Shown one piece after another: positions 1-12,035 of a stretch of DNA of 64,000 nucleotides. The position numbers were made by a program, and so were the translations under genes. The first letter of the stretch is position 1. Each line of letters starts with the position of its first letter. This DNA is from Whitmania pigra. Taxonomy: Eukaryota > Annelida > Clitellata > Hirudinida > Haemopidae. Under the pieces are notes generated by a model. It ran no database searches. It had not been told where the DNA came from and saw only the letters and a list, made by a program, of their open reading frames with translations. The DNA is taken from the NCBI GenBank assembly GCA_021613335.1, contig JAJTWR010000248.1, positions 1,038,501-1,102,500 on the forward strand, in the 5' to 3' direction.

Positions 1-1500
1 AATAAAAATAAATTTTTATAATTCAATTAATTAAATTTATTATGATTATCCGTATTTTGTTATTGTTTCAAAATGAACTCTCAAAAGGTGTTTAAAAAAA
101 AACAAATTTATGTATAGTAATGTGTAAGATAATAACGACTAAATTAATTACAAAAACTTTTTTTTTCGGCATCCGTCATCTTCTACTATTTCCCCATGGA
201 ATCTTTCTTTTTCGAATTCTATGTGGCTTACAGTCACTACTAATACTACATTTGAAGCTGAGTTGTGTCATCCTCAATTTCTTGAAACTCGTATTCAAAT
301 CTATTTCGCTTATTTTTTAAATCATTTTCATATTGCTGAATCACATGAGAAGCTGTTAAAATCAACTATACTTTTCTAAAAAAAATAAAAAAATACGTGG
401 ACAATTTGAAAGCTTTCTCTGAATGGCACTTTTTCCAAAATATTGGAAGAACCAAAGATTCATATATAATAAGTGTTACAAGAAGACCCCATGCCGCAGC
501 CAAATTTTTAGCAGTGAAGTTTTTTTCCACCACATGCCAATCCTTGCAGAGCCACTGCTAGCGCGGTATTCTGAAACACTACATCTACTTTTGATTTCAT
601 CGATGTCCATCTAGCAGCGACAATCCAAGAGAAGAAAGGTGTGGCAGAAAGTGCCAAGGGGCGGCCTTTTGAGGGAGTACGTAAAAATTACAATAATTAA
701 CAAATGTCCAGTTATTCAAAACAATTGTTCTCCAGCTTTTCTGCTGTGTCAGAACAGATTTCAATTTGTCATTTGGTATAACGTATCAACTGATGTACAA
801 TATGTACGAGCCACTCATCAAAGAGAATCACTTAACACCTTAAATCACTGTAACCCTCATCACGTCACACCTGTTCATCATCTAGTCTAATGAGTCTTTT
901 GATCAGAAGGGTGTATACGGAACTATTCCGAGACCGTAGCTTATTGTACATTGAATCATTCCGTTTTCATTAACTTGCTACTTTCATTCACGATAGTTAT
1001 TGTTATATTTATTATTGTTATATTATTAATATATATATTATTGTTGTAAAGATTCTTTTTAAGTAAATGTTTGGATTCGCAAGTATCTCGGTATTTGGTT
1101 AATATAAGCTTAACGAAAGCTAACGACTCTAATCAGATGAATCTTATATGAAAGGGGAAGGGGGTCCATAGGAAGGCTCGAACCGACACTGTTTTTTCGG
1201 AGGCTCTGGATCACAAAATAGTTCTACGCAATAAGATCTTCTTCCAAAGAAGATAACAAATTGAATTAAGATGAGCTTTCCAATTGAAATTCATTAAATG
1301 ATTGAATGCTGGTCTTGGTTTTTTTTAAGTTTTAGTTTTGTAATGTAATTAAATTAATTTTCTTAATGTCTTTTCAGGAATAAATTGAGTGAAGTATTTA
1401 CGAGAAATTACTAATAAACAAAAACTAATTTTATAAGATTGTCCAATATCTTTAATTTCTATTTCGATGGTATCGAACTATTCTTTTGATCCGCTATTAT
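1..1500. other. AT-rich sequence, no gene recognised
   Basis: Short open frames here are AT-rich, lack any recognisable domain and have no convincing splice context. A short (TAT/ATT)-rich stretch lies near 1000-1050. I see no RNA gene, no terminal repeats and no transposon protein similarity in this stretch. Confidence 0.5.
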
Positions 1501-1524
1501 GAATAATTGCCCAAAAATATAATG

Positions 1525-1765
1525 CCTGGTCTACATTTCTTGGATGATGTTGCACGCGGACTTCCGAACTTGCTGCAAACAGACTGCAAACTGGAGGACA
1601 TACAAAACGAATGTGAACACATTCTGACTCTTAGTAAAGATGTAAATGCCATTGCAAAATTTTCAAGTGCTGTGCATGTGGTCTAGAGAAACAGCAAAAG
1701 GAAGCATCGACCTGAGTTCCGTAGCAAAAAACCCGGCCGACCTTTCATCTGTGACGAGACAACTT
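1525..1765 (+). pseudogene. Ty3/gypsy gag fragment (degenerate)
   Basis: Conceptual translation gives a stretch like the C-terminal part of the gag found intact at 6709-9243: a segment resembling LEDIQNECEHILTLSKD (compare LADLVNECESIIGLKKD), then a basic segment with an in-frame stop. There is no start codon and no flanking pol here, so it is a fragment of a related element. The call rests on similarity to the longer copy in this window. Confidence 0.6.
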
Positions 1766-1780
1766 ATATAAAAAATATTA

Positions 1781-2428
1781 AAATAACCCGGGGATCAGCT
1801 AATAAGTTTATTAAAGCAATAAGTTTATTAGGCCTCTCCCACAGTCCCTCCTTCGATTATTTCCTATGTTCTCTTTCCAGCATCGGCATTTTTAGACTGC
1901 TAACCTGCATGCACACATGAGACAGCAGAGAGCTATGGTTCCGCCTATTATCAATTGTAAAATATTTCTCATTCGTTTCACTAAAGTTTTCTCCTCGTCC
2001 GTAACAGTAGTCTGGTCTATTAAAAAGTAAAGTATCACAATTTATAATGAAGTATTAAACAATAAAGTAAGTGATTATCATTTATTTAGATATTAACTCA
2101 TCAGCAAATAGCATAGATCAAAAATATACAATAAAGATGTTGTATTGTATTGTTGTAAACTTGGCAATAAATGTTTAAAATTATATTGCCGAGAATAATT
2201 AGATTTAAATCTAATTATATTTGGGGTAATATTCATTATCTTTTTGTACGTAGTCGTATCTACTTTATGACACACAAAGAGGCCAACAACATCTCAGTAC
2301 AACTTTCAGTTCTAAAGTTCTTCATATCCTTGGCGCACTTACCTTCGATTATTCAGTTCAGTTAACTGAATACTTGCTTAATGAACTTACTCTAAAACTT
2401 ACTAGTTCCCGGACCCCAGGTTATTTCA
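1781..2428. repeat. LTR-like fragments of a second gypsy family (two, opposed)
   Basis: At 1781-1800 the minus strand reads CCCCGGGTTATTTTA, and at 2410-2428 the plus strand ends in ACCCCAGGTTATTTCA. The same terminal motif ends the LTR-like units at 5951-6448 and 39062-39409, where in the latter it is followed by a primer-binding-site-like sequence. The TAACTGAATACTTGCT block before the 2428 end is also shared with the other copies. Outer boundaries are unclear. Confidence 0.5.
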
Positions 2429-2431
2429 GTA

Positions 2432-2574
2432 TGTTGAAGAGATAACTCGTAATTGTAATAAGACAAGACCACTTTATTAGAACTGAAACTCGCGGCAACA
2501 TCGACTCGAAACGTAAACAACATCTAGGTCAAGTGCAACTAAAAGTAGTCCACAATATTCATGCGGACACAACA
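2432..2574 (-). repeat. 3' LTR of the integrase-bearing gypsy element
   Basis: On the minus strand this unit starts TGTTGTGTCCGC directly after a purine-rich tract (GGTGGAGAGG) following the integrase stop codon, and ends ...TCTTCAACA, so it has TGTTG...CAACA ends. The same start motif and tract recur at 43744 in another gypsy remnant. It contains an AATAAAG polyadenylation-type signal. The length, about 143 bp, is short for an LTR, so partial deletion is possible. Confidence 0.6.
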
Positions 2575-2605
2575 CCTCTCCACCAAGTTAAAGTCCCCGG
2601 TTGGA

Positions 2606-3299
2606 CTATTGCCTGAGGCGTTCTGACCTTCTCGGAAGAGTCCGCTCTTCGACCGTAGTCTCGAAATTTTCAGGCCCAGCAAATCTCACTCTCTTCCTTG
2701 GTTTCTTGGTCGTAGGAAGGTTGATTTTGTCCGATGACTTATTCCAATGATAATTACCCGGATCATTATCTTGGTCTACTCCGTACCTGGGACGAATCTG
2801 CTCCACATGTCTCTTCCACAACAGTCCATGCGGAACAGATTTCACTAGCATGTGTCTTGTGCCCAGTCTCTTGAAAATGGTGGCAGGAACCCACCTTGGT
2901 TGACGGTCTCTCCGAGGGCCGTAGTATTTAATGTAGCACGGTTGTCCCATCGAATACTTGGCTGAATTTTGTTGCCTTTTCTCCTCTTTGTAAATGGGGC
3001 GTAGAGTATCTATTTTTGTCCTAATTTGTCGACCGTGCAGTAGTTGGCTTGGTGACTGTCCATTATCCAACGGTGTCCTTCTGTATTGCATCAAAAACTC
3101 TTGTAATGCAACATCCACTGGCAATGACGTTTTGGACAAGGATCTTTTGAAAGTTTGGATAAATCTCTCTGCTTGTCCATTTGTAGCAGGATGATAAGGA
3201 GCACCCGTCAGGTGTTGAATTCCTCTCTCCTTCATGTAAGTTTGAAATTCCTCTCCAGTGAATGCACGAGCATTGTCCGCTACGATTGAAAGGGGATAC
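2606..3299 (-). pseudogene. Ty3/gypsy integrase, catalytic C-terminal half
   Basis: The minus strand encodes the second catalytic Asp region (VADNARAF), the catalytic Glu region (NGQAERFIQTFKRSL), and the C-terminal domain ending in a basic tail (RKRVRFAGPENFE, SERLRQ, stop at 2606). The reading continues from 4681-5110 across a hAT insertion at 3308-4672 that interrupts the core domain. The function was cDNA integration for a retrotransposon; the insertion makes this copy inactive. It lies next to its 3' LTR at 2432-2574. Confidence 0.85.
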
Positions 3300-3307
3300 C
3301 CAAAATG

Positions 3308-4672
3308 CAGTGTTGTGCAGTATCGAATTACATGTAATTCGTTACTGTAATTAATTACATTTTTTGGTAATTTTTACTTGTAATAATTATAAAAAAAATT
3401 TTTGTACTCTTACTTGTAACAAATTACTATTTTTGGTCATACTTTTAATTCGTTACCTTTTTGGCGCAAGACGTTACAAAGTAACATAAATAACATTTTA
3501 AATTAGTTTAATTTATTTTAAAAAAATTTAAATTCTAGATTGTTATTCTTTGGTTCGTTCGAGAACCTTCCCCTTCCCGATCATCGCTCTTTTGTTATTG
3601 TGGTTATCGCCGGTCGTTTTTGTTTTAAATCGGAAATTGTTGATTAGTCATACCGAAGCTTTTTTAATATATAATATTATATACTTATAATAATATAAGA
3701 TTTAATATATCGTAGTATGGATTCATTTGAAGCCATTTTTAGTGTCGTTAGCGAAGATAAGAGGAACAAGGGTGAAGATAGTCCGTGGCCGTATTTGAAC
3801 AAAATGTTCAGATTTCAATCAAAGGAAAATCATATAAGTATGCATGCCTACTCTGCCAACAGAAACAAAAACTACATGTTCAGCGTATGAAGGTTCTTCA
3901 TCTAACTTGAAGAAACACGTGGAACGCATGCATCCAACAGAAGTTGAGGAATATGGGATATCTGTTGCCAAACGTTGTCAAGCTTCATGAGAAACTGGTA
4001 GCCAAAATAGCATCTTCTAATGCAGCAATGGTGGACGAGCTGAAAACATCTCATTCATCTGATGCTGACAGTATTGAAGACAGTTTCTTCAATTGCACAA
4101 GGTCAACTGATATTCTGATGCAGTATCTTCGAGACCGATCAGATGACATGAACATTATTACTGGAAGCGATACCCTGAAGAAATTATTTATCCAGTTCAA
4201 CACTCCTCTGCCAGCTAGTGCAGCTGTGGAACGTTTATTCAGCTCTTCTGGTATGACAAAGAACAGCTGAAGGACCATAATGAGTGACAAACTATTCGAG
4301 AACTTAGTTATGTGAAAAATTAACAAAAATTTGTGATTGTAATGTAATAAATAATAAAAACACCAAAAGAATGCATTAGTTCAAATGTTATTACTTAATG
4401 ACTGTTAGTACTAGCAGTTAATACCAGTAATTGTTTTAACGATAAGAGAAACAATTCCTTTTAAATAATACGGAATGATGTATGATCACAATAATGGCGG
4501 CATCAAAGTTACTTGTAATTTTTACTTAAAAGTAACTTTTAGACGCTGTAACTTTTAACTTTTACTTGAGCAAATTTTTGAGACAATATTCTTACTTATA
4601 CTTAAGTAGCTTTTTGAGGTATTACTTTTACTTGTAACTAGTTACCGAAATGAGGTAATTTTTACAACACTG
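3308..4672 (+). mobile_element. hAT transposon, internally deleted (copy 1)
   Basis: The ends are CAGTGTTGT...ACAACACTG inverted repeats, and the flanks are 8-bp duplications CCAAAATG (3300-3307) and CCAAGATG (4673-4680), with one mismatch. From 3717 it encodes the start of a BED-type zinc finger protein (MDSFEAIFSVV, then SSNLKKHVERMHP). At 4190-4250 it encodes the hAT dimerisation motif PASAAVERLFSSSG. The catalytic core is absent, so it is a deletion derivative. A near-identical copy lies at 62303-63607 in the opposite orientation. Confidence 0.9.
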
Positions 4673-4680
4673 CCAAGATG

Positions 4681-5110
4681 TGCAAAATCTTTCTCTAGCA
4701 ATTCCATAGTAGCCGAAGCTGTAATTGCTTTAGTAGGATGAATGCAGGGATATTTGGAAAAAGCATCCACTACCACCAACCAGTTTGTGCCAAGAAAGTT
4801 AATGGCATGGTCAAGGTGGATACGGCTCCATGGCCTATCTGGAACAGTCCAAGAAATGTTTGGTTCTTTTGGAGGGCTGTTTTGGTGTTCTTGGCACGAA
4901 GGACATTCTCGGCAAAGCTTCTCAATGTCTTTATCAATATTGAATCAGTAGACTGCTGATCTTTCCAACTGTTTCATGCGCTGCATTCGAAAATGTCCTG
5001 AATGTAGTTGGTGTAATGTCCTCTTTCTTTGTGCCTCTGGAATTACCAGTCTGTCTCCCATCATTAAACAGCTACCTTCCCAACTCAAAGAATCTTTCAA
5101 TTTTTTGTAT
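4681..5110 (-). pseudogene. Ty3/gypsy integrase, N-terminal half
   Basis: The minus strand encodes the zinc-binding region (LHQLHSGHFRMQRM, then CRECPSCQEHQ) and the first catalytic Asp region (NWLVVVDAFSKYP). It joins the part at 2606-3299 once the hAT element is ignored. Upstream on this strand the reading is lost near 5110, and a gag fragment follows, so reverse transcriptase of this copy has been deleted. Confidence 0.8.
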
Positions 5111-5250
5111 TATTTAATCTCAGGATTTGAAATTTCCTTTGGCCATTTTCTAATAAAAAAACCTCGGCGTTTAAAATTTCTTTAAACATTTCAGTTATTA
5201 AACATATTTTAAATTTTAGTTTGTATAAATGATTTTCAATATGTTTTTAC

Positions 5251-5740
5251 CTAAAATATAATTATTGAACTAATAACAACTGAGGTTGTGCGTGATTTGA
5301 TTTTAAACTTGTATTTGGCACGAAATACTGGCCCCCCCGAACAATAATGCCTGAAAGAAACCCTGACCAGGAATGTAGTTGGGCTGAAAGTTGACTCCAT
5401 ATAAGTCATAATTTGCTCAAATAAAAGTTCATTGACTCTTCGAGGAGGGGACATCTATGAAGCAACAGTTTCCAGGGTTTTTGTCTGCAATCTGGTTACT
5501 TAGAAAAACTTGTACAGCTTTGGCCTGTGGAATTGAGTTCACTAACATGTGTGTTTCGAATCTCTTTATGTAGTCTTTGAACAGTTCTTTTTCGGGTTGA
5601 AATGACTCAAATTTTGGGGGTGGAGCCGACTGGACCGTTTGAAGTAACGCTTGAAACATTTTGGCCATGTCGTTCTGTTGTTTGGCCATTTCGCTTTGTT
5701 GTTTGGCCATCATTTCTCCATACACTGTATTTTTAGCCAC
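5251..5740 (-). pseudogene. Gypsy gag-like N-terminal fragment
   Basis: A 103-residue frame (5429-5740) starts with repeated MAKQQ-type units, then FESFQPEKELFKDYIKRFETHML, which resembles the start of the capsid domain in invertebrate gypsy gags. A frameshift near 5450 leads to the remaining segment to 5251. It probably belongs to the element whose integrase lies downstream on the same strand, with protease and RT deleted between. Confidence 0.6.
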
Positions 5741-5950
5741 TAAATTGTCTGATTGAATATATGTAAATATACCTTGTGTTGCTGTTTCAGTGGTAGTGGT
5801 TATGGTAAAATCTAAAACGTTGTCAACAATATTATTATTAATAACAAAATATTAGTGTTAGGAATGCAAAATAAAGTGTAGAGTGGTTATCTAATGCAAG
5901 CATACCTTCACTAATCATATCCATAAGATTTAAAAAATGTAATGGCTAAA

Positions 5951-6448
5951 TGTTAGGGCTGTGAATTTAATAGATTAATTCGACTAATTCGACAGTTAAT
6001 CGTAAAAAATTTTAATCGGTTAAGATTTCTTTAATCGATTAATCGGTATTTGTGAGCAAGCATTTCAATGGCGTCAAAGTTCACTGTGTTCACTGCAGTA
6101 ATCAATTTGCTTTCTGCGTTTCAAATTTACCGCTAATGGGTTGTTGTAAACTTAGTTTTTGAAATTAATTAAGTTTATATTGCTAAAATAATTAAATTTA
6201 TATTTTATTATATTTGGTATCTTTTTCGTGCATGTGGTATCTCTATTACTGCTACAGAAAGCATTCTCGCTAATTACCTGACAATCAGCGAGAGTCCAGA
6301 CAACTCAGAAGCCCAAATATCCATTTGCGTCCTTAAGTACCTCATTCCTTAAACACTTAACTTTTGTTATTCAGTTCCGTTAACTGAACACTTGTTCTAA
6401 TAAACTTATTAGTTAACTTGCTTATTTGCGGACTCCCGGGCTATTTCA
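5951..6448 (+). repeat. LTR-like unit, second gypsy family
   Basis: It begins TGTTAGGGC and ends CCCGGGCTATTTCA. It carries the AATCGATTAATCGGT-type palindromic block near 6030 and a TTCAGTTCCGTTAACTGAACACTTG block near 6370. Both blocks recur at 39062-39409. I found no target-site duplication, so it may be a remnant rather than a clean solo LTR. It separates the integrase remnant from the gag-pol of the next element. Confidence 0.5.
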
Positions 6449-9243
6449 TTGATTTAAGTATTGCTGAAATGAGACGTGAGCTTAAGTTGAAAAAAATAAA
6501 TTCAGAATCTTCTTCAGTCATCCTCCGAATATCCTCCCTTGTGACTGGCAAGTAACGGATGACAACGCTTTGGACTGCCCTGACATCTTGTTCAATCCTT
6601 GCGATAACAATGTCTTCATTTTCGGGCAGCTGCTTTGAAGCGATGAGACGGGACAGAGCATCGGCTTGGCCAACTTTCGATCCAAAAATTGACAAAAGCG
6701 GCTTGTGGTCAGTCAGCAACAGAAGTCAGTCTGCCATAGATGTAACGGTGAGATTTCCTCACCCCAAACACTAGGGCCAGAGCTTCTTTCTCGATCTGTC
6801 CGTAGTTCTTCTCGGCCTTGGTGAGAGATCTACTGGGGTGTGCAATTGCCTTTTCCGTGCCGTTCGGAAAACGATGAGAGATAACATCTCCCACTCCATA
6901 ATCACACACGTCCGCAACGATGATGTCTAGTTCAGGGTCAAAGTGCGTCAACAATAGATCTGACTGCAGCACTTTCTTGAGTCTCTCCAAGACTTTCTGG
7001 TGCTCTGCAGTCCACACAAATTTGTCTTCCCTTTCTAGATCATCCAATGGGCCTCTCATTGAACGCATCTCAGGTACGAAAGACGAATAATAGCTGATCA
7101 TGTCTAAGAACGACTTCAGCTGCTTAGGGTCCTTAGGCGCTGGCATCTCAACAATCGCTTGAATTTTCTCTGGGTATGGTCGGCCTTCTTTTGAAACCAC
7201 GTGTCCCAAGAACTTGATTTCTGGTTTCGCAAAAGAACACTTCTCCTTCCTAACGCAAAAACCACAATCGGCGATTCGTTTAAACAAAGCCTGGACGTTG
7301 TTGTTGTGTTCTATCAGCGTAGATCCAGTCACAATAAAATCATCTAAATATGCTGCACAACCTTCAAGTCCTGTGATCATCCGATCCATGGCTTCCTGGA
7401 AAAGGTCAGGTGCGCATTTGACTCCGAAGGTTAACCTCTGGTACTGGAACAGGCCTCTATGAGTGTTTATTGTAACCAGTTCCTTCGAGTCTTCTTCGAC
7501 TTCCATCTGCAGGTACGCATCAGCAAAGTCGATCTGAGTGACCCATGCGCCTTGGTTCAGACGAGCAAAGATCTCATTGGGTGTCGGCAGAGGATGGCTG
7601 TGCATCTCCAGTGCTTCGTTGAGACCAGTCTTAAAATCAGCGCAGATCCTGACTGCTCCGTTTTTCTTTGAAACCACAACAACTGGCACCGCCCAATTGC
7701 TGTAGTCCACTTTCTTTAGGACTCCTTGTTGCACCAGACGCTCCAGCTCCGCATTTACTGCTTCTTCCCTAGCGAATGAGATTTTTCTCTGTCGGCAGAA
7801 GATTGGACGTGTACCCTGTTTGACCAACAGCTGTGCCTTTGTCTTGGACTTCCTCAGCCTCTCTCTAAAGATATCCGGAAACTCTCCAGCCAAAACTTTG
7901 GCCAAGCCTTTCCCTTCCTCTGGCTTCTGCTCAGTCTTGCAGCAAATGGCATTGAAGGCCTTCTGAAGAGGTGGTAATTGGTGCATCCACTCAATGCCCA
8001 ACAGCTGTTTAATGTTTTCAGCCACATAGCAGAGACCGTGGCCTGAATGTCCTCCGCAGGTGAACTGTACATCAAGTTGACCCAGGACCTCAATCGGAGT
8101 TCCGTTTGCAGCACCCAGTGATGTCGTAGTCTTCTCAAGAGCTGGTGAACCTATCCTTTCCCAGGACTCTCTGTTGATAACTGTGACATCCGAACCGGAA
8201 TCAAGCTGCATCTTAACCTTGGTCTCAGAGCTGACCTCTGTATACCTCCGATGTGTAGCCCCAACGTCATCTTCAATCTTCTTAACCTTTTTTGTTCTAT
8301 CTTGTCTTGTGCAGTTGTTCCTTGGACAATCTTTCTTCAGATGAAGCAAGGATCCACAGATGAAGCAGGCGCCTTTGGTTGAAGATCGAAGGATCTTGTT
8401 GCTAGGGGGATCCTGACGATTCTTCTTCTTCGGGTTGCCTCTTTGAACTGCATTTACAGCATGGTGTGAGGTATCATCCACTAAATCTGCATCTTTCTTC
8501 AGACCGATGATGCTCTCACACTCGTTCACCAGATCTGCCAACGTGCAACCTTCTTGTTTATCCAGCTTCGACAACAATCTGGTTCTGATGTCTGCGTACC
8601 TTGTTCCTTGCAAAGCGGAGATGAAGATCAAGCATTTGAAATTGTCCTTTGTCAAAGAATCAAACTGCATCAACGCAACCATCCTGTTAATTGTCGAATG
8701 GAGTTTTCTGAAGGTGAGGTTACCAATTCCTAACCTCATGACATCAATCCTCCTCCTGAAGACTGACACTTTGTCTCCGATCATATCTTCTAAAACCTCC
8801 TTGGTTTCCTCGTACGTTAGACTACTCTGAATTCGTAGCATGATATAGTCGGTGTAGCTGTTGTATGTCTTCAGGTCGAGCTTCGACAGCAGTGCTCCTG
8901 TTTTGTCCTGGTCTGACAACTGCATCCCATGGTTGCCCAGCACAGTTTCAAAACGTCCCATCCGGGTGGAGAAGGGCGTTCCAGACTCAGGATCATAGTT
9001 ATACGGTGTGATCTCTCTCATGAGTTTTGGTAGTAAGTTAGATTTAGACTTACTTTCTACTGCTGAATGGGTCGGAGGTTGCAATTTTTGAAGGAGTTGC
9101 AGAAACTTTTTCTCACGCTTCCGACTATCTTCCAGAGGCTTTTCCCACATCTCTTCATCACGACGGCGATTTTCTTCATCGCGACGGCGATTATCTTCCA
9201 TCATCATCGTCATCATCGACAAAAATTTATCCTCCGAAGTCAT
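6449..9243 (-). pseudogene. Ty3/gypsy gag-protease-RT-RNase H polyprotein
   Basis: A near-intact reading frame on the minus strand. In order: basic, acidic-repeat N-terminus (RRRDEENRRRDEE); capsid; a zinc knuckle CFICGSLLHLKKDC; protease with DSGSDVT; reverse transcriptase with YLDDFIVTG; RNase H start (IVADVCDYGVGDVISH). The likely ATG is at 9241-9243, just outside the LTR. A frameshift near 6715 moves the end of RNase H into another frame (TDHKPLLSIFGSK, then GQADALSRLI). Between those two motifs about 35 residues usual in the family are missing. Integrase is absent from this copy. It copied element RNA into DNA; this copy is now defective. Confidence 0.9.
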
Positions 9244-9258
9244 CCTCGTCGCCAAAAT

Positions 9259-9445
9259 GTTATAACTCGCAGTTATCAAGACAGCACAAACAACTTATAC
9301 ACAACTTTATTACGGACAGTACAAGCAACTAACTAACACAAGAACTACACGCTAACCACCCTATAAGAACTAAATGGAACAAAGGAAAGTTCCCGCTCCT
9401 AGCTCCTGTAGCTGCATAGTCTAATTAGCATGCGCACCCACAACA
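9259..9445 (-). repeat. 5' LTR of the gag-pol gypsy element
   Basis: On the minus strand the 187-bp unit starts TGTTGTGGGTGCGC and ends GAGTTATAACA, giving TGTTG...AACA ends. It contains AATAAAG downstream of a GC-richer section. Immediately after it, TTTTGGCGACGAGG leads to the gag ATG, and the TGGCGACGAGG part is a plausible primer binding site. No matching 3' LTR was seen next to the truncated end near 6449. Confidence 0.7.
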
Positions 9446-9469
9446 CCTATAATCTTGGAGCAAACATAA

Positions 9470-9790
9470 CGGTAGTTCCATTCAGAGCAGAATTTTCATT
9501 TAGGATATACATTCCAAGTAAACCAAACATTCCAAGTTTTTTTCCTTTCGGTTCCAACTTGTATTGGTTTTGTGTTTCAATAATAAAAGAAGGGGAAAAA
9601 TGCATCATGACAAGGCTGAAGAGAGTACTAAACAAAAACCAGAGATTGTAATTCAAATAAGAGCGGCATAGAAAACTAGAATCATTTGGCCTGCATCTAC
9701 TCTTGCAAGCGAAAAATCAAAAGATGGCCTGTGGTCATGTTCGCACAAACGTTGTGAAAATTGTTTCTGAATTAATATTAAATGAAAACG
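9470..9790 (+). pseudogene. piggyBac transposase C-terminal fragment
   Basis: The segment 9590-9780 gives, across frames, pieces like MHHD, KPEIVIQ and SEKSKDGLW, the order expected near the C-terminal part of piggyBac transposases (STMHHD, then KPEII). The same DNA, inverted, recurs at 17880-18030 inside a longer piggyBac remnant. No TTAA-flanked end was found. Confidence 0.5.
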
Positions 9791-10080
9791 AATAGGGGTG
9801 ATTGATTCCCAAGAACCGGGAACGTTTAATTAAATTTTAAAATACTAGCGGCACCCGCGATTAGCATCATTTAAATCGCGATTTAGGTTGCGATTCGATT
9901 TGAACATTGTTGGATTCGATTTTGGCCTCAGTGATTTTGATTCGATTAGATTTGCCTTTTTTTTTAAATAAAGATGGTTATATATTTTTAATTTTGTAAA
10001 AATGGTTATAAATTTAAGAATTCTATATCTTTGGCGTGCCAGGTTTGCCTTTGATCAAAAGGAAAATAAAAGTCAAATTA

Positions 10081-10781
10081 GAGAACGTGATGAGGCTTCA
10101 GAGCCATTGAATGATACTGATGAAATTTCAGAGTTTTTTTTCAGATGAAAATTTCGATGACAATGAGGATATTTTTCAGGACAATCATGTTTTAGGAACA
10201 ACCCATCGACTTCCATGTTTTGCACATACCTTGCAGCTAGCTGTTAAAGATGCACTAAAAACTGTTCCTTTAGCAGAGAAATTTTTAAACGAAAGCAGCG
10301 CTGTAGATTTTTTCTTCCGCAGGTCACTATACTGGAATGAAGAGCTCCAGAAAAAATCAGATGGTTTGACTTTGTTAGCCGCTGTGCCTACCAGATGGAA
10401 CTCCAATCTGATAATGCTAAGAAGATTATCTCAAGCTGCAGTATGGAAGGCGGTTAATGAAACTCTAGTTTAAGCCAAGGAAGTCAAACGCAGCTCAGGT
10501 GGACGTGTCCCTCGAATCACAGTTTCACGTTCTTTGCTGCTTGAGCTTGTTTCTTTACTTGAGCCATTTGAAGAAGCAACACAGGTGCTGCAAGGTGATG
10601 GTGTCACAATTTCGCAAGTGATACCTGCATTAATTGGGATTGATGAAGCAGTTTCAAATTGTCAAACTCAGTTAATTGCTCTGAAAAAAACCTTCGTGCA
10701 GCTCTTCATAACCGATTCCAGGAATCTATGAGAAGACCAGAGTATGTGGTCTCAACTGTGTTGGATAGTCGTTTCAAACTA
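10081..10781 (+). pseudogene. hAT transposase, central part
   Basis: Frames give PCFAHTLQLAVKDAL (conserved hAT core), TRWNSNLIMLRRL (the ribonuclease H-like core W motif region), LLLELVSLLEPFEEATQVLQ, and RPEYVVSTVLDSRFKL. An in-frame stop near 10471 and a frameshift near 10690 break it. Coding stops at 10781, where a Tigger element was inserted at a TA. The transposase cut and pasted its element; this copy is dead. Confidence 0.8.
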
Positions 10782-11639
10782 CCGTATTTTCACCCATATT
10801 ACACGCGTGTTATGTTCGATTTTACTTACCACGTACCCCCCTTTGCGTGCTATAAACGTATGCGTGTGATGCTAGATTAAATTTACATGAATTTGATTTC
10901 GGACCAACAAAATATAAAATCATTTAAATGATATCACAGACTGTTGATTGTTTTTGTAAAAGCTTTAGACTATATTTTTAATTTTAAATAGTTTATAATT
11001 GATTGGGCGTTAGTGCATTGCATAAAGAACTTTCGATATATGCTTGTGACAAAACATTCACGCTAATCATTGCATTGTCCAGCTCTCGAATTTATGACGT
11101 CAACTTGAATTTAACATAAATTAATTGATGGTAACTTTAGGAAACTTGTAGTGTGTTTTACTATTTTACGAATTTTCATCATAATTTTTCAACTCTTTGT
11201 TACTCATAATTATAATTGGAGCTAATGTTTTCAGTTTGTGTGACAATGTTTTTTTCAGCACTGGTGGTTCAGACAGCTTTGATTGGTGCTGTTTAATATT
11301 TTAATAGTCAAACATCACATGCATGGACTTATTGTAGCAAATGTCTTCAATCTCTTAAGGTCTTGCTATAAAAATTCTTTGAACACTTCTCAAAAGCATG
11401 GAACAAAATAGATACAATCTTGGTAATAGTGTCAGTTATCAGTCTTTTGCAGACTTTATTGGAAAACAAAATGGAAGTCTTAGCCCATTCTCTTGGAACT
11501 CATTATGAAGATTCAAATTGGTAATTGTAATGAATTACCACCACTGCTTTGGCTTTTTCTGGTGATGAGTCACTTGATTTTCTACATTGCTATAAGAGAA
11601 AATCATGAAAACCATTGGATGGTATAAATTATATGCAGC

Positions 11640-12035
11640 TTTTGGCCACACTTTTATGTTATAGTTGATGCACTGTTTGAACCTCAACAATGCCATACCT
11701 TCACAGTGAAGCTGTGTCCCAGAGCATGGTACAAATGCATAACTTCAGTATTTGCTTCAAGAATTGATCTCAATTATATAAAAAAAAACCTTGTTTCTTT
11801 CAATGCAATTATAAAGGTTATTGTACATGAGCTGCATTTCATGCTCAGATCAATGATCCATTTATGGTTCTTGAAAGGGAAACTTTAACCTTGAAATCTC
11901 ATGAAATTTTATGTTATAAATGATGTACGGTTTGGACCTCAACAATGCTTTCCATTGAAGCTGTGTCTCACAGCATGATGCATCTGATTTACTTCATCAT
12001 CTACTCCAAGAATTGATCTCAAATATTCAAAAATG
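11640..12035 (+). repeat. Two diverged tandem units inside the Tigger element
   Basis: The text around TGCACTGTTTGAACCTCAACAATGC (11665) returns around TGTACGGTTTGGACCTCAACAATGC (11920), each followed by GAAGCTGTGTC and later AAGAATTGATCTCAA. The offset is about 250 bp. The units are diverged and not coding. Confidence 0.6.

Noticed and set aside
5951..6448. Clean solo LTR with duplication
   Set aside because: The ends look LTR-like but flanking 5-bp sequences do not match, so only an LTR-like repeat is claimed.
9244..9279. Upstream ATG at 9279 as the start of gypsy gag
   Set aside because: It lies inside the 5' LTR. The ATG at 9241-9243 follows the primer-binding region and is the better start.
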